Shown here piece by piece: positions 18,043-27,082 of a DNA stretch of 64,000 bases. The position numbers and the translations under genes are program-made. How positions within the stretch are numbered: position 1 is the first letter of the stretch; each line of letters begins with the position of its first letter. Source of the DNA: Natronolimnobius sp. AArcel1 (GTDB lineage: Archaea; Halobacteriota; Halobacteria; Halobacteriales; Natrialbaceae); the NCBI RefSeq assembly GCF_011043775.1, contig NZ_JAAKXY010000001.1, positions 597,617 to 661,616 of the forward strand. Reading direction: 5' to 3'. A model generated the notes under the pieces. That model had not been told where the DNA came from. It did no database searches and was given only the letters and a program-made list of their open reading frames with translations.

Positions 18043-19374
18043 ATGGCCGACACCGGCGACGATCGTGTCTACTACGTCATCAGCGATCTGCACATCGGTG
18101 GCGATGAACAACTCGAGGAACTACCGTTTCGCGAGGAGTTACTCGCGTTTCTCGAACGGCTCGAAACGACAGACGAGAACGCTGAGTTAGTGATCAACGG
18201 CGACGCGTTCGGGCTGTGGGAGATCACCCACACCGATGGCATCGAAAAGTTCGATCTGCTCGAGGAGACGTATCCAGAACTCTTCGAGCAGTTGCGGGCA
18301 ACGGGCGAGCAGATTCCGATTACGCTCTTGCCGGGCAACCACGATCACGAACTGGCAGCGTACGATGCATACGTGGATCGGTTTGCGGCGTACAACGTCG
18401 ACCTCGTCCAGGAGCAGTCGACGACCCGTCCACTCGGTGACCGGGTGATCCACTTCGAGCACGGGAACCAGCAGGACCCAAACAACCGAATCGAAGACTG
18501 GGGAAGCCCGCACGCGTCGCCGCTTGGGTACTATTACAATACGCTCGTGACGAGTCGTGCTGGACGCGTCTCCGATCGCGGCCGGTACAACTGGCTCAAA
18601 GACGTCCAAGCGGTGACCCCGACCGAATGGATGCCGATCTGGCTGGCTTCGAAGTACTTCTATCGCGAGATGAACCCGTTATTGCGGTATGCGCTGGTGC
18701 CGTTCTTGCTGTTGTTCAACATCAGTGCGATTCTCGCAATTTTCGCAGGGCTCGATCTCGCAGGCATCTGGTCAGAACCCGTCGATGACGCGACCGCATT
18801 TCTTGGCCAGTTTGGCATCGCTGGCACCGCGGTCTGGTACTTACTCGCTGTTAACATCGCTGTCGCCGGGTTGCTGTTGCTCGTCGGAGTCCCCGTCTAC
18901 TTCTTGCGACGGGACATCAAGCGGACGATCAATCGGTTCGGCATCCTCGAGACCGATCTGACGGTCGACCCAGCAACGCCGTACGAGACGGCTGCCCGAA
19001 ACGTCTTCGAGCAGCGCCCGGACACTGCCGTCTTCTGTTACGGCCATACACACCGACCGGAACTTCGACAGGTCGATGGCAGAGCCCTTGTCAACTCCGG
19101 CACATGGCTGAAGCGACTCCACCGACGGGATGGCGTTACTGGGCTGCTGCCGCCCGTTTTCTATCCGTCCTATCAGCTCTGTACCGTCCGGATCGCCGCG
19201 GTTGATGGCGACATCACCGTCGACCACCAGGCCATCGAAAAACCAAGCCCAAGCGGCGAGGAACTCACACTCACCGAACGGCTGTTGACACTCGGCCGCA
19301 CGCCAAACCCCGAACTCCCCGAGGGAACCGTCCTCGAGGATGCAGTTGCCGAAAGACAACAACCAGAGCACTGA
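18043..19374 (+). CDS. Membrane-anchored calcineurin-like metallophosphoesterase
   Basis: The 443-residue protein has metallophosphoesterase motifs in order: ISDLHIGGDEQ (residues ~12-22), INGDAFGLWE (~53-62), LLPGNHDHELAA (~96-107), a distal His, and FCYGHTHRPELRQ near residue 335. The domain is split by two membrane helices (LVPFLLLFNISAILAIFAGL and YLLAVNIAVAGLLLLVGVPV), so it is anchored with both halves of the site on one side. The overall type resembles LpxH-like and UDP-sugar hydrolases, but the lipid A pathway is absent from archaea and the substrate is unknown. The ATG at 18043 starts the family homology. Confidence 0.82.
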   Translation: MADTGDDRVYYVISDLHIGGDEQLEELPFREELLAFLERLETTDENAELVINGDAFGLWEITHTDGIEKFDLLEETYPELFEQLRATGEQIPITLLPGNHDHELAAYDAYVDRFAAYNVDLVQEQSTTRPLGDRVIHFEHGNQQDPNNRIEDWGSPHASPLGYYYNTLVTSRAGRVSDRGRYNWLKDVQAVTPTEWMPIWLASKYFYREMNPLLRYALVPFLLLFNISAILAIFAGLDLAGIWSEPVDDATAFLGQFGIAGTAVWYLLAVNIAVAGLLLLVGVPVYFLRRDIKRTINRFGILETDLTVDPATPYETAARNVFEQRPDTAVFCYGHTHRPELRQVDGRALVNSGTWLKRLHRRDGVTGLLPPVFYPSYQLCTVRIAAVDGDITVDHQAIEKPSPSGEELTLTERLLTLGRTPNPELPEGTVLEDAVAERQQPEH

Positions 19375-19446
19375 GACCACCCAGTCGCCGTGAGAGTCGT
19401 CTCTTGATGCAAACATTGATTGGTCTGCTGAAACTATCTGTGAGCG

Positions 19447-20460
19447 ATGACTGCGATTTCTGTCGACGGACTCACCAAGGAGTTCGGCGACGTCACTGCG
19501 GTGCGTGAGCTCTCGTTTGCCGTCGAATCCGGTGAGTTATTCGGACTGCTCGGCCCGAACGGCGCGGGCAAATCCACGTTGATCAAGATGCTCGTCACTC
19601 TCCTCCAGCCGACGGCCGGAACCGCGACGGTCGACGGCCACGACATCCACGACGAGCGTGGAGCCGTCCGCGACAGTATCGGAATCGTCTTTCAGGAACC
19701 CGCACTCGACGAGGAATTGACCGGTGCCGAGAATCTGGCACTTCACGCCCGAATGTACGGCCAGCGAAAGGCCGAACGCGAACAGCGCATCGACGAGATC
19801 CTCGAGTTAGTCGACCTCACCGATGAGCGAGACGACCTCGTCGAGAACTACTCCGGTGGAATGAAACGCCGCCTCGAGATCGGACGGGGTTTGATGCACG
19901 AGCCATCGGTGCTGTTTCTCGACGAACCAACCGTCGGGCTGGATGCGCGCTCGCGGCGCGACACCTGGGAGTACATCCAGCAAATGAACGACGAATCCGG
20001 GATTTCGATCGTGTTGACGACCCACTACATTGAGGAAGCAGAACACCTCTGTGATCGCGTCGCGATCATCGACGACGGCCACATCGCTGCCCTCGACGAA
20101 CCCGCTGCGCTCAAAGCCACACTCGGTGGCGACGTCGTCACCCTCGAGGTCGACGGCGAGACGACGCCGTTGTGCACCCGCCTCGAGCGCGAGCCGTGGG
20201 TTGCCGAGTACGCCGACAACGACGGTGTGATCCATGTCACACTCGATACCGCCGAGTCGCGCATCGCTGATCTCGTTCGTCTCGCAGACGCGGCTGACGT
20301 GCAACTCTCCTCAATTGACCTTCGAAAACCCAACCTCGAGAGCGTGTTCCTCTCGGTGACGGGCAGTACGTTCGACGAACGCGACGCCGTAGGGGCACCA
20401 TCAGGCGATAGCGCCTCTGGAAAAGAGCAACCGCTCGAGTCGCCAGAGGAGGTTCAATGA
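19447..20460 (+). CDS. ABC exporter ATP-binding protein (DrrA type)
   Basis: The 337-residue protein has Walker A GPNGAGKST (residues ~37-45), Q-loop VFQEPALDEE, signature YSGGMKRRLEIGRGL, Walker B LFLDEPTVGLD and switch His in VLTTHYIEEAEH. The ~100-residue C-terminal extension with VTLEVDGETTP matches DrrA/NodI-type ATPases. It energises export by the permease that follows; the stop overlaps the permease start by four bases (ATGA). The transported compound is not predictable. Confidence 0.9.
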   Translation: MTAISVDGLTKEFGDVTAVRELSFAVESGELFGLLGPNGAGKSTLIKMLVTLLQPTAGTATVDGHDIHDERGAVRDSIGIVFQEPALDEELTGAENLALHARMYGQRKAEREQRIDEILELVDLTDERDDLVENYSGGMKRRLEIGRGLMHEPSVLFLDEPTVGLDARSRRDTWEYIQQMNDESGISIVLTTHYIEEAEHLCDRVAIIDDGHIAALDEPAALKATLGGDVVTLEVDGETTPLCTRLEREPWVAEYADNDGVIHVTLDTAESRIADLVRLADAADVQLSSIDLRKPNLESVFLSVTGSTFDERDAVGAPSGDSASGKEQPLESPEEVQ

Positions 20461-21227
20461 ACCGTATCGACCCACTTGGCATCTACGGGCTGTGGCTACG
20501 GGATATCAAGCGCTTCCTGCGGACGCCGTCGCGAATCGCAGGCGCGCTCGCGATGCCGTTGCTCTTTCTCGTCTTTCTTGGCTACGGCTTCGAGGATGCA
20601 GCGCTGCCGGGACTTGCCGACGACATCGACTACATTCAGTATCTCGTGCCTGGAATCGTCGGCTTTACCATGATGTTCGGTGCCTCCTTTGCTGGCCTCT
20701 CGATTCTCTCTGATCGGGATGTCGGCTTCCTCAAGGAGATTCTGGTTGCACCGATCAGCCGGACCTCAATCGTCCTCGGGCGTATCGCTGGCGGGTCCAC
20801 AACCGCGTTCTTACAGGGTATTCTCATCCTCGTGTTCTCGGTTCCCCTTGGGTTTCGGTTTGCGAGTCTCTTCTCGCTGCCACTGGCGTTTGGCTTTCTC
20901 GTCCTGATTGCGGTGACGTTCGTCGGCTTTGGCATCGCACTCGCCTCGCAGTTTCGAGACAGTGAGGGATTCATGCTGATCGTCCAGTTCATCATCTTCC
21001 CGCTGTTTTTCCTCTCGGGCGCGCTGTTTCCGATCGACGGCCTTCCTGGCCCCGTCCAGTATCTCGCCTACGTGAACCCGCTGACCTACGGCGTCGACGG
21101 ACTCCGCGCGGTGTTAATTCAGGAGTCGATGTTCCCTGTCCTGTTCAACGCCGGCATTCTCTCCCTCTCATCGCTCGCAATGGTCGCACTTGGCGCGTAC
21201 CTCTTCGAACGCGTTGAAGCCGTCTGA
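20457..21227 (+). CDS. ABC-2 type exporter permease (DrrB type)
   Basis: The 256-residue protein has six membrane segments and the ABC-2 fold: a cytoplasmic amphipathic start (GLWLRDIKRFLRTPSRIAGA), then LFLVFLGYGF, IVGFTMMFGASFAGLSIL, FLQGILILVFSVPLGF, FLVLIAVTFVGFGIALAS and FIIFPLFFLSGALFPIDGLP. The late FFLSGALFPI motif is typical of ABC-2 permeases. It is translationally coupled to the ATPase gene. Together they form a daunorubicin-resistance-like exporter. Confidence 0.9.
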   Translation: MNRIDPLGIYGLWLRDIKRFLRTPSRIAGALAMPLLFLVFLGYGFEDAALPGLADDIDYIQYLVPGIVGFTMMFGASFAGLSILSDRDVGFLKEILVAPISRTSIVLGRIAGGSTTAFLQGILILVFSVPLGFRFASLFSLPLAFGFLVLIAVTFVGFGIALASQFRDSEGFMLIVQFIIFPLFFLSGALFPIDGLPGPVQYLAYVNPLTYGVDGLRAVLIQESMFPVLFNAGILSLSSLAMVALGAYLFERVEAV

Positions 21228-21231
21228 CCGC

Positions 21232-21510
21232 TCAAATCGCATCATCCGGCTCGTGTTCAGCAGCCATCCGTCGTGCCTCAGTGGCGTACTGCTCTCGCAG
21301 TGCTGGCTCATCGACGCGTCCGAGATTTGCAGGGTCGGCATCGACAGCAGCGGTCGTCTCTCGAACGTCAGCAGACGACGTGAGTGCTCGCTCTTTGCGA
21401 AAGTACTGTGATCCATCAGGCGTCGCGTAGGTCAGAATAATCAGGTTCTGCTCGTCGTCCGAGTACGTCCGTTCAACGAGCCAGACTTGAACCGCGTCTT
21501 CATTGTCCAT
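21232..21510 (-). CDS. Conserved small acidic protein, unknown function
   Basis: The 92-residue protein starts at the ATG at 21510 (MDNEDAVQVWLVERTYSDDE). The upstream part of the open frame is Ser/Arg/Cys-rich and does not look coding. The predicted product has an N-terminal beta-strand pattern (VQVWLVERTY, LIILTYATPDG) and an acidic helical C-terminus. I do not recognise a characterised family. Its stop lies four bases from the convergent ABC permease stop. Confidence 0.6.
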   Translation of the reverse strand: MDNEDAVQVWLVERTYSDDEQNLIILTYATPDGSQYFRKERALTSSADVRETTAAVDADPANLGRVDEPALREQYATEARRMAAEHEPDDAI

Positions 21511-21574
21511 ACAGGGCCAGTCACCGACCGGCCCGAAATAGCTCGGTGGTCGATACAGTAGACACCAGAGACGA

Positions 21575-22600
21575 TCAGCCCTCGAGTCCAATCCCCTCAG
21601 CGAGCAACTCGTGTGAGCGCAGGACGTCGTCGTGGTCCGCGATGAGATTCTGGACAATGACCTCGTCGACGCCGACGCGGTCAGTCAGTTGCTCGAGCAG
21701 GTCGCCAATCGTGTCCGGACTGCCCGAAATCGAGCGTGGCCAGCGGTCCTCGGGAAGCGGGTTCGGTGTCGGGTCGGGAACCCCACCGAGTTCGTCGATT
21801 GCCTCCTCAACGGGCGGCAACGAACCAACGACACCCTGGCGCATTCGCTGGTAGGAGGCCTCTGCAGTGGCGCGAAGCCGTGCGGCCTCCTCGTCGGTTT
21901 CGCCACAGGCGACGTTGACCGCGAGCATGCCTGTTGGCTCGTCGGGGCCAGCGCCGAACGCGGATGGCTCGAAGTTCTCGCGATACACCGCGAAAGCGCG
22001 CTCAGCGAGCGTCGGTCGGATAAACGCCGCAAAACAGTAGCGCAACCCGAGTTCGCCCGCGATTTTCGCACTCGAGGGACTCGAGCCGAGGACCCAGATT
22101 TCGGGGACGCCGTCCTCGCTTCGGGCGAGTTGGAGTTCGGCAGCGGGGTCGGTACTGGGAAAGCCGTCGTAAAGATAGCGAGCGGTTTCTTCGATTTTCT
22201 CGGCGTGGTCGCCGTCGGGGTCCTCTTTGCGACGGTCAGTGCCGAGTGCGCGGTCGGCCGCTGGGACACCCGTTGCCCGCCCGAGACCGAGATCAACCCG
22301 ATCCGGAGCCAGTCCGTCGAGCGTGCTGAACGTCTCGGCGACCTTGAATGAACTGTAGTGATTGAGCAGGATCGTCCCCGACCCGATTCGGATGGACGAC
22401 GTTTCGGCCGCGAGGTGGCCGATGAGGACTTCTGGCGTCGTGCTGGCGATTGAGTCACCCAGCGCGTGGTGCTCAGCGAGCCAGTATCTCGCGTAGCCGT
22501 GTTTCTCGGCCAGTTGCGCGAGTTCGACCGTATTCTCGTAGGCATCGGTCGCGGACCCACCCGCCGGAACAGGCGCGAGATCGACGATAGAAACGTCCAT
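21575..22600 (-). CDS. LLM-class flavin-dependent oxidoreductase
   Basis: The 341-residue luciferase-like TIM-barrel protein has an N-terminal strand (VSIVDLAPVPAGGSATDAYE), the flavin-side HGYARYWLAEHHALG motif, TSSIRIGSGTILLNHYSSFK, LDGLAPDRVDLGLGRATG and a C-terminal GSPDTIGDLLEQL. The AEHH and GxGtillN features mark the group 1 bacterial luciferase-like family (MsnO8-type), which uses FMNH2 or F420 to oxidise or reduce small molecules. Substrate is unknown. It stands alone on the - strand. Confidence 0.88.
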   Translation of the reverse strand: MDVSIVDLAPVPAGGSATDAYENTVELAQLAEKHGYARYWLAEHHALGDSIASTTPEVLIGHLAAETSSIRIGSGTILLNHYSSFKVAETFSTLDGLAPDRVDLGLGRATGVPAADRALGTDRRKEDPDGDHAEKIEETARYLYDGFPSTDPAAELQLARSEDGVPEIWVLGSSPSSAKIAGELGLRYCFAAFIRPTLAERAFAVYRENFEPSAFGAGPDEPTGMLAVNVACGETDEEAARLRATAEASYQRMRQGVVGSLPPVEEAIDELGGVPDPTPNPLPEDRWPRSISGSPDTIGDLLEQLTDRVGVDEVIVQNLIADHDDVLRSHELLAEGIGLEG

Positions 22601-22867
22601 GGAAACGGTTGGGAACGCCGTCGTATAATCGTTATTCTCCCGCCTCGAGGCCGATTCTACAGTCTCGAGTCAAGCGAGCGTATGCTGTGGCAGTATCAAA
22701 GGTGGGTAGCGACAATCGAAAGCAGGTCCATGCAGAACAGACTTAGTACTAGCTATTTAATATACAATGGAATTTGTCAATCTTGACAGTCAGTGCGAAA
22801 GCAACGTGCTAGTACAGGTGGCAACTGACGGGCCTCAAACGAAGCACGCTCGGCACGAACTGCACTC

Positions 22868-23368
22868 GTGACCGACGACGATTCGGCCTCGAGCGAGAGC
22901 AAGAGCGTGAGTGATCGCCCACCACATCAGACAGATGAGGTGGCACACGACGTCAACTACCGCGAAGCGCCCGAGGCATACGACAGTGGCCGTGGCGAGG
23001 AGGGCGTGTTCAAGGTCCAACCCTACAAATCAGAACTGCTCCCGCTGTGGGGATACGCCGATCACGAAACCGCAGACGAGAGTGGCGAAGCCATCTACCG
23101 GCAGTTTCAGCAGTACAAAGCCGATGACGACTTCGTTGGGATGGATATGGCCCGAAAGTACCTCCAGATGGGATACACACGAGCGATGCGGTACGCAAAA
23201 TACCCTGGTGGACAAAAGTACGAAAACGGACAGGAACGAGAACCTCTCTTTTGGGCAGACAGTACAAAGCGCAACGCTGCACTCGTCTATGACGTCTGGC
23301 TCTCGCTCGTTCGAGATGACGACCGCTATCAGGAACTCGAGTCAGCACATCGTGATCGTACTGAGTGA
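22868..23368 (+). CDS. DUF4385 family protein
   Basis: The 166-residue cytoplasmic protein starts at GTG. Residues ~45-140 carry the DUF4385 pattern: EGVFKVQPYKSELLPLWGY, FQQYKADDDFVGMDMARKYL, QMGYTRAMRYAKYPGGQKY and a terminal Trp-rich helix. The first ~35 residues are Ser/Asp-rich and probably disordered. The family occurs in bacteria, phages and haloarchaea and has no known function. No neighbour gives a clue. Confidence 0.8.
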   Translation: MTDDDSASSESKSVSDRPPHQTDEVAHDVNYREAPEAYDSGRGEEGVFKVQPYKSELLPLWGYADHETADESGEAIYRQFQQYKADDDFVGMDMARKYLQMGYTRAMRYAKYPGGQKYENGQEREPLFWADSTKRNAALVYDVWLSLVRDDDRYQELESAHRDRTE

Positions 23369-23405
23369 GACGATTGCGTGGATGTGACGAGAGAACAGAG
23401 AGGCG

Positions 23406-24281
23406 CTACTCCACTGTGTCGGTCTGAAGCTGGCGGAGGCGCTGGATTCGCTTGTGCGTCGGTGGATGCGTCGCACCCGTGGGAAGTAGCGACCGCGAAG
23501 GGACGATACAGAAGGCGTTGAACCCCGCAACACGGCGGAGATCGGTGTCCGGCGGCGTGGACGCCGAGTGTAACGTCGCGAGGGCGCTGGCGAGTGCAAA
23601 CGGCTTGCCCGTAATAGCGACGGCACCACGGTCAGCAGCGTACTCGCGATATCTCGAGAGCACAAGTGTCCCCGGCAGCGTGACGAGATAGATCGGCACG
23701 CCGACGAACAGGACGTACAGAGCGATCCAGAACGGGAACCCGACGACCATCGTTGCGGGCGTCATGGCTCGAGTCGCCAGCGTGATCGCAATAATCGAAA
23801 TCGTCGTCGGGAATCCGGCAATCGTCATCACCGCCGAGTCGCTGTTCTTCAGATGGGCGAGTTCATGGGCGAGTACCGCCTCGAGTTCGTCCCCCTCGAG
23901 CGTCTGGAGGAGGCCAGTCGTCACACAGAGGACGGTTCTCGAGCCGGTTCCCGCCGAGAGCGCGTTCGGTTCGTCGGCGGGGATAACGGCGACTGGCGGG
24001 CGCGGGATGTCTGCTTGCCGTGCGAGACGCTCGGTGGTGTCGTACAGCGGCGGATACTGCTCGCGGTCGATAGCGACGGCGTTCGTTGCCCAGTAGGCGA
24101 CGTAATCAGCCTGCGTGACACAGCCGATGAGGACGAGCGCCAGGACGGCACAGATCACGAGTGCGAGTCCCGTGGGTGCAAGCGTAAAGAGGACGCCAAG
24201 CAACACGCCATAGCCCGCGAGCGTGAGGATGAGCGCACACAGCATCCGTCCGAGGAGACGAGTGTCAGTCGGCCGGTTCAT
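23406..24281 (-). CDS. htpX: HtpX-like membrane metalloprotease (M48)
   Basis: The 291-residue protein has two N-terminal membrane helices (LILTLAGYGVLLGVLFTLAP and LVICAVLALVLIGCV), the zinc motif VLAHELAHLKNSD (HExxH near residue 143), two further hydrophobic segments, and the third zinc ligand in SRYREYAADRGAVAITG. The arrangement is that of HtpX/M48B proteases, which cleave misfolded membrane proteins with the active site on the cytoplasmic face. It ends with TGATHPPTHKRIQRL, the usual C-terminal signature. Monocistronic by spacing. Confidence 0.9.
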   Translation of the reverse strand: MNRPTDTRLLGRMLCALILTLAGYGVLLGVLFTLAPTGLALVICAVLALVLIGCVTQADYVAYWATNAVAIDREQYPPLYDTTERLARQADIPRPPVAVIPADEPNALSAGTGSRTVLCVTTGLLQTLEGDELEAVLAHELAHLKNSDSAVMTIAGFPTTISIIAITLATRAMTPATMVVGFPFWIALYVLFVGVPIYLVTLPGTLVLSRYREYAADRGAVAITGKPFALASALATLHSASTPPDTDLRRVAGFNAFCIVPSRSLLPTGATHPPTHKRIQRLRQLQTDTVE

Positions 24282-24498
24282 ACGAACACAACAACTGGTG
24301 TGGACATATAGCTAACTAGTTGTTTCTGACACCGATTCAACGTCGCTGTTGGACATGGATTGCCGACTACCGCCGGCTCCGGTTCGTCGCCGTTACACAG
24401 TGAATTGTGGGTATAGGCCACTGTCTGTCAGTAAACGAGAATAGTGTGCCAAATCGGCGGACCGTCGCAACGTATCCCACTTTGAAGAAGTCTATCGC

Positions 24499-25539
24499 TC
24501 AGTACTGGTGTTCGAAGCGGAGCTCGTGAGACTCATATGAGTAGGAGTTGACACCGAGTTCAGCACACTGTGACTCGAGATCGGCTGGACGGATAGCGGT
24601 GTACTCATCCACTTCCGTTTCGAGATGCTTGCAGAACGCAATTGTGATGTCTCGGGCCTCATCGCGACTGTCTGTGGCCTCGAGAACCACCGCTAGATCC
24701 GGATCGTCGTAATCGGGTTTGATGACGTAGTCACCCGGTGTGAAGGGGTTCTCTGGGTATTCGAGATTCGTGTGTTTGTAGGTGTAGAGTTTGATGTTCT
24801 GATCGTCACAGTACGAGGCGAGCTTCGCGGGGTGAATTTCTCGCCAGTTGCCAGGGCCTTCATCGAGCAGATTCGGGAATGTGACGTTTACGGCTTCGCC
24901 GTCCATTTCCTGCCCGTATGCGGTCGTATTTTTCTCCGGTGGTAACACCTCGACGACGACTGCAACTGAGGGATCATTGTCTCCACGCTTTATCACCCGC
25001 TCACCGGGTGAAAACGGATTTTCGGGTTTCTGGTTGAGGTGTGCTGTATTTGGACCTAAATCGTGGAGTTCGTTCATCGGGCGTGCAGCAAGGTGTGCGA
25101 GTTTGTCAGGTTCCTGGCCCGAATACGCCTCCTGCGTGTGGACCTTCGATGTGAGTGTTTCAGTCCGTTCCCAACCAAGAAGGATAAGCGCATCTTCGTT
25201 ATCTCGGTGCCAGACCATGACGATAATGTCGTCATCTGGGTCGTTCTCGAGAAGGTTTGCAGGACGAAATGCGGAGACATCTCTCGAGGTTTTGACGTCG
25301 ATTTCGTAGCCAAAGACCTCGAAGTCGTGACCGGAGAAGCTCTCTGGGTTACAGCGACGAATTGCTTCTTCGTTTTCCCAGTTCCACATCTCCACAGGGA
25401 GATACTCTCGGCAGAACTGCTCGAACGCCAACTCACCGAGGTTGCCGATGCGTTTCACATCGAGATCACCTGTTCCCTGGATTACTGCTTGATGGTGGGC
25501 TCGTTCTCTATCGATTTCGTCCGGTGTATAGAGATACAT
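24499..25539 (-). CDS. Predicted PD-(D/E)XK nuclease-like protein with two C-terminal repeat domains
   Basis: The 346-residue protein from the ATG at 25539 has an N-terminal nuclease-like core: Glu36 in the helix NLGELAFEQF, then Asp72 in SGHDFEVFGYEIDVKTS and Asp81-x-Lys83. This E...D...DxK spacing is that of PD-(D/E)XK enzymes. Two tandem copies of a ~90-residue domain follow, opening with ENPFSPGERVIKRGDNDPS and ENPFTPGDYVIKPDYDDPD. Each copy then has an AVVVEV or AVVLEA strand and a basic helix; small haloarchaeal proteins of this kind exist alone. A longer open frame extends to 25713. Function is not recognised; a restriction-like or repair role is inference. Confidence 0.6.
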   Translation of the reverse strand: MYLYTPDEIDRERAHHQAVIQGTGDLDVKRIGNLGELAFEQFCREYLPVEMWNWENEEAIRRCNPESFSGHDFEVFGYEIDVKTSRDVSAFRPANLLENDPDDDIIVMVWHRDNEDALILLGWERTETLTSKVHTQEAYSGQEPDKLAHLAARPMNELHDLGPNTAHLNQKPENPFSPGERVIKRGDNDPSVAVVVEVLPPEKNTTAYGQEMDGEAVNVTFPNLLDEGPGNWREIHPAKLASYCDDQNIKLYTYKHTNLEYPENPFTPGDYVIKPDYDDPDLAVVLEATDSRDEARDITIAFCKHLETEVDEYTAIRPADLESQCAELGVNSYSYESHELRFEHQY

Positions 25540-26306
25540 TACACGCAGATTACCTGTCCGCCACCTATAGTTTTCGTATTGGTGAATACCAATGGAGACG
25601 GGAACTACGATGTGGCAACGCCGGAGGAAATCGACGGCTTTGGAGTACTGATGGCCTCGGTACTCATAGGGCTCATCACGACCGGGTGCCGAGTCCGGCT
25701 CAGAGCGGAGCAATCGTCATCGGCCGCTCGAGGCTACGAGCGACTGTCCCAAGACGGTTATGGTGAGCCCTTTTCAGTCGTCTCGAGTACCGGATGAGAC
25801 AATAGCGGCGTTGTGCGCGTCGATGAGACTCTGAATGCGGTCCGTTTGGGTCGGAGAGAACATCGCTTGGACACACCGTGATGGAGATCGGGTGCCGGTG
25901 GCCTCACGCGTTGGTGGGGACGTCGGCGTGGCGTGGTCGGTCGTGTCGCTGTCTGGTGTCGCGTCGAAGTCGGTGTCAGTTCGGGGTTGGGTGTGTGGGC
26001 TGGAACTCATGGGAGTTGCGTGTATAGGGGTCGTCGAACGGTCGTCTCACAGTGCGTGAGGTCTCGAGGAGTGATCGAAGACGGGCAGCTACAGCGAGAG
26101 CGAGCATGGCAGCCGAGTGGTGTGTCATCGGTACCACCTGCTACAGAGCCATTCATCATAAAAGTTCATGTTATAAAATTCGAAATGTGCTGTGTCATAG
26201 CATTGCATGAATTGATACTCGAGTTAGTCGCACTCGAGTACCACTGATTCGAGTGGCACCTGAAGCCCGTACCGCTAAGGTCGCCAGCGATGAGCACTCG
26301 AGTAGC
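25540..26306. other. Mostly non-coding region around a doubtful small ORF
   Basis: These 767 bases lie between the nuclease-like gene and the glycosyltransferase. A 78-codon frame on the - strand (25774-26010) is listed separately. The 26140-26220 part is AT-rich and likely holds the promoter of the glycosyltransferase gene. No RNA gene or IS end was recognised. Confidence 0.4.
25774..26010 (-). CDS. Possible small protein, unknown function
   Basis: This 78-residue open frame is Thr/Ser/Asp-rich in its first 45 residues (TDFDATPDSDTTDHATP). It ends in a helix-like segment, FSPTQTDRIQSLIDAHNAAI, which reads like real protein. It would be the gene upstream of the nuclease-like gene on the same strand, 234 bases away. 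Low complexity and lack of a recognised relative make it uncertain. Confidence 0.35.
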   Translation of the reverse strand: MSSSPHTQPRTDTDFDATPDSDTTDHATPTSPPTREATGTRSPSRCVQAMFSPTQTDRIQSLIDAHNAAIVSSGTRDD

Positions 26307-27017
26307 ATGGGACCGAACTCTGGGGAGAGTCAAACACCAGCCGCAGGTGACGCCGACGCACCGATCGACGTGAGTTTCGTCGTCCCGGCTCGAAACGAGG
26401 CTGCGTACCTCCGCGGAACGCTTGCGAGCCTTACCGCCCTCGAGACGGCCTACGAGTACGAGGTGATCGTCGTCGACGGGAACTCGAGCGATCAGACGCC
26501 CGCGATTGCACGCGAGTACGACGCTCGACTGCTCGAGGGCGATGGCTCGAGTATCGCCCAGGGGCGAAACGACGGTGCCCGACACGCGAGTGGCGACTGG
26601 CTGGCATTTATCGACGCTGATACGCGAGTACGCCCGAACTACGTGACTGATCTCGTCGGGTATGCGGAGGCTACCGACCTCGCGGCCGCGAGTTCCTACT
26701 GTCGGATGACTGGCCCAGTGCGAGCGAAACTGATGGAGGTAACGCTCAATCACATCTTTTCGCGCCTCGAGAAGCCAATTTTGCCGGGGTTTAACTTCCT
26801 GATCAAACGGCGTGTCTTCGATGAGGTCGGTGGGTTCCCGACGGTCGCCAACGAGGACACGGCCTTTAGCCGTCTGCTCGGACGTACGTATCCGACCGGC
26901 TACTATCCCGGCGTGCTGGTCGAGTCCTCGGGCCGGCGCATCGCCACGCAGGGCCTCACCGGCACGTTGTATCATTATGCTCGGCTGGATCGAAAGCGCC
27001 TGCAGGCCGGGGCCTAA
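26307..27017 (+). CDS. Family 2 glycosyltransferase
   Basis: The 236-residue GT-A protein has VSFVVPARNEAAYLRGTLAS at residues ~24-43, VIVVDGNSSDQTPAIARE, a DXD-type DWLAFIDADTRVRPNYV, and GFNFLIKRRVFDEVGGFP followed by NEDTAFSRLL, the acceptor-side motif. There is no C-terminal membrane anchor, unlike dolichol-linked GT2 proteins of cell-surface glycosylation. Start at ATG 26307 is preferred over an in-frame GTG at 26253. Sugar donor and acceptor unknown. Confidence 0.85.
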   Translation: MGPNSGESQTPAAGDADAPIDVSFVVPARNEAAYLRGTLASLTALETAYEYEVIVVDGNSSDQTPAIAREYDARLLEGDGSSIAQGRNDGARHASGDWLAFIDADTRVRPNYVTDLVGYAEATDLAAASSYCRMTGPVRAKLMEVTLNHIFSRLEKPILPGFNFLIKRRVFDEVGGFPTVANEDTAFSRLLGRTYPTGYYPGVLVESSGRRIATQGLTGTLYHYARLDRKRLQAGA

Positions 27018-27082
27018 CACCCCGCTCCGACACACGAACGGCAAGGATGGACTTTTTGCGCGTCGACAACGCCAACTCGACT

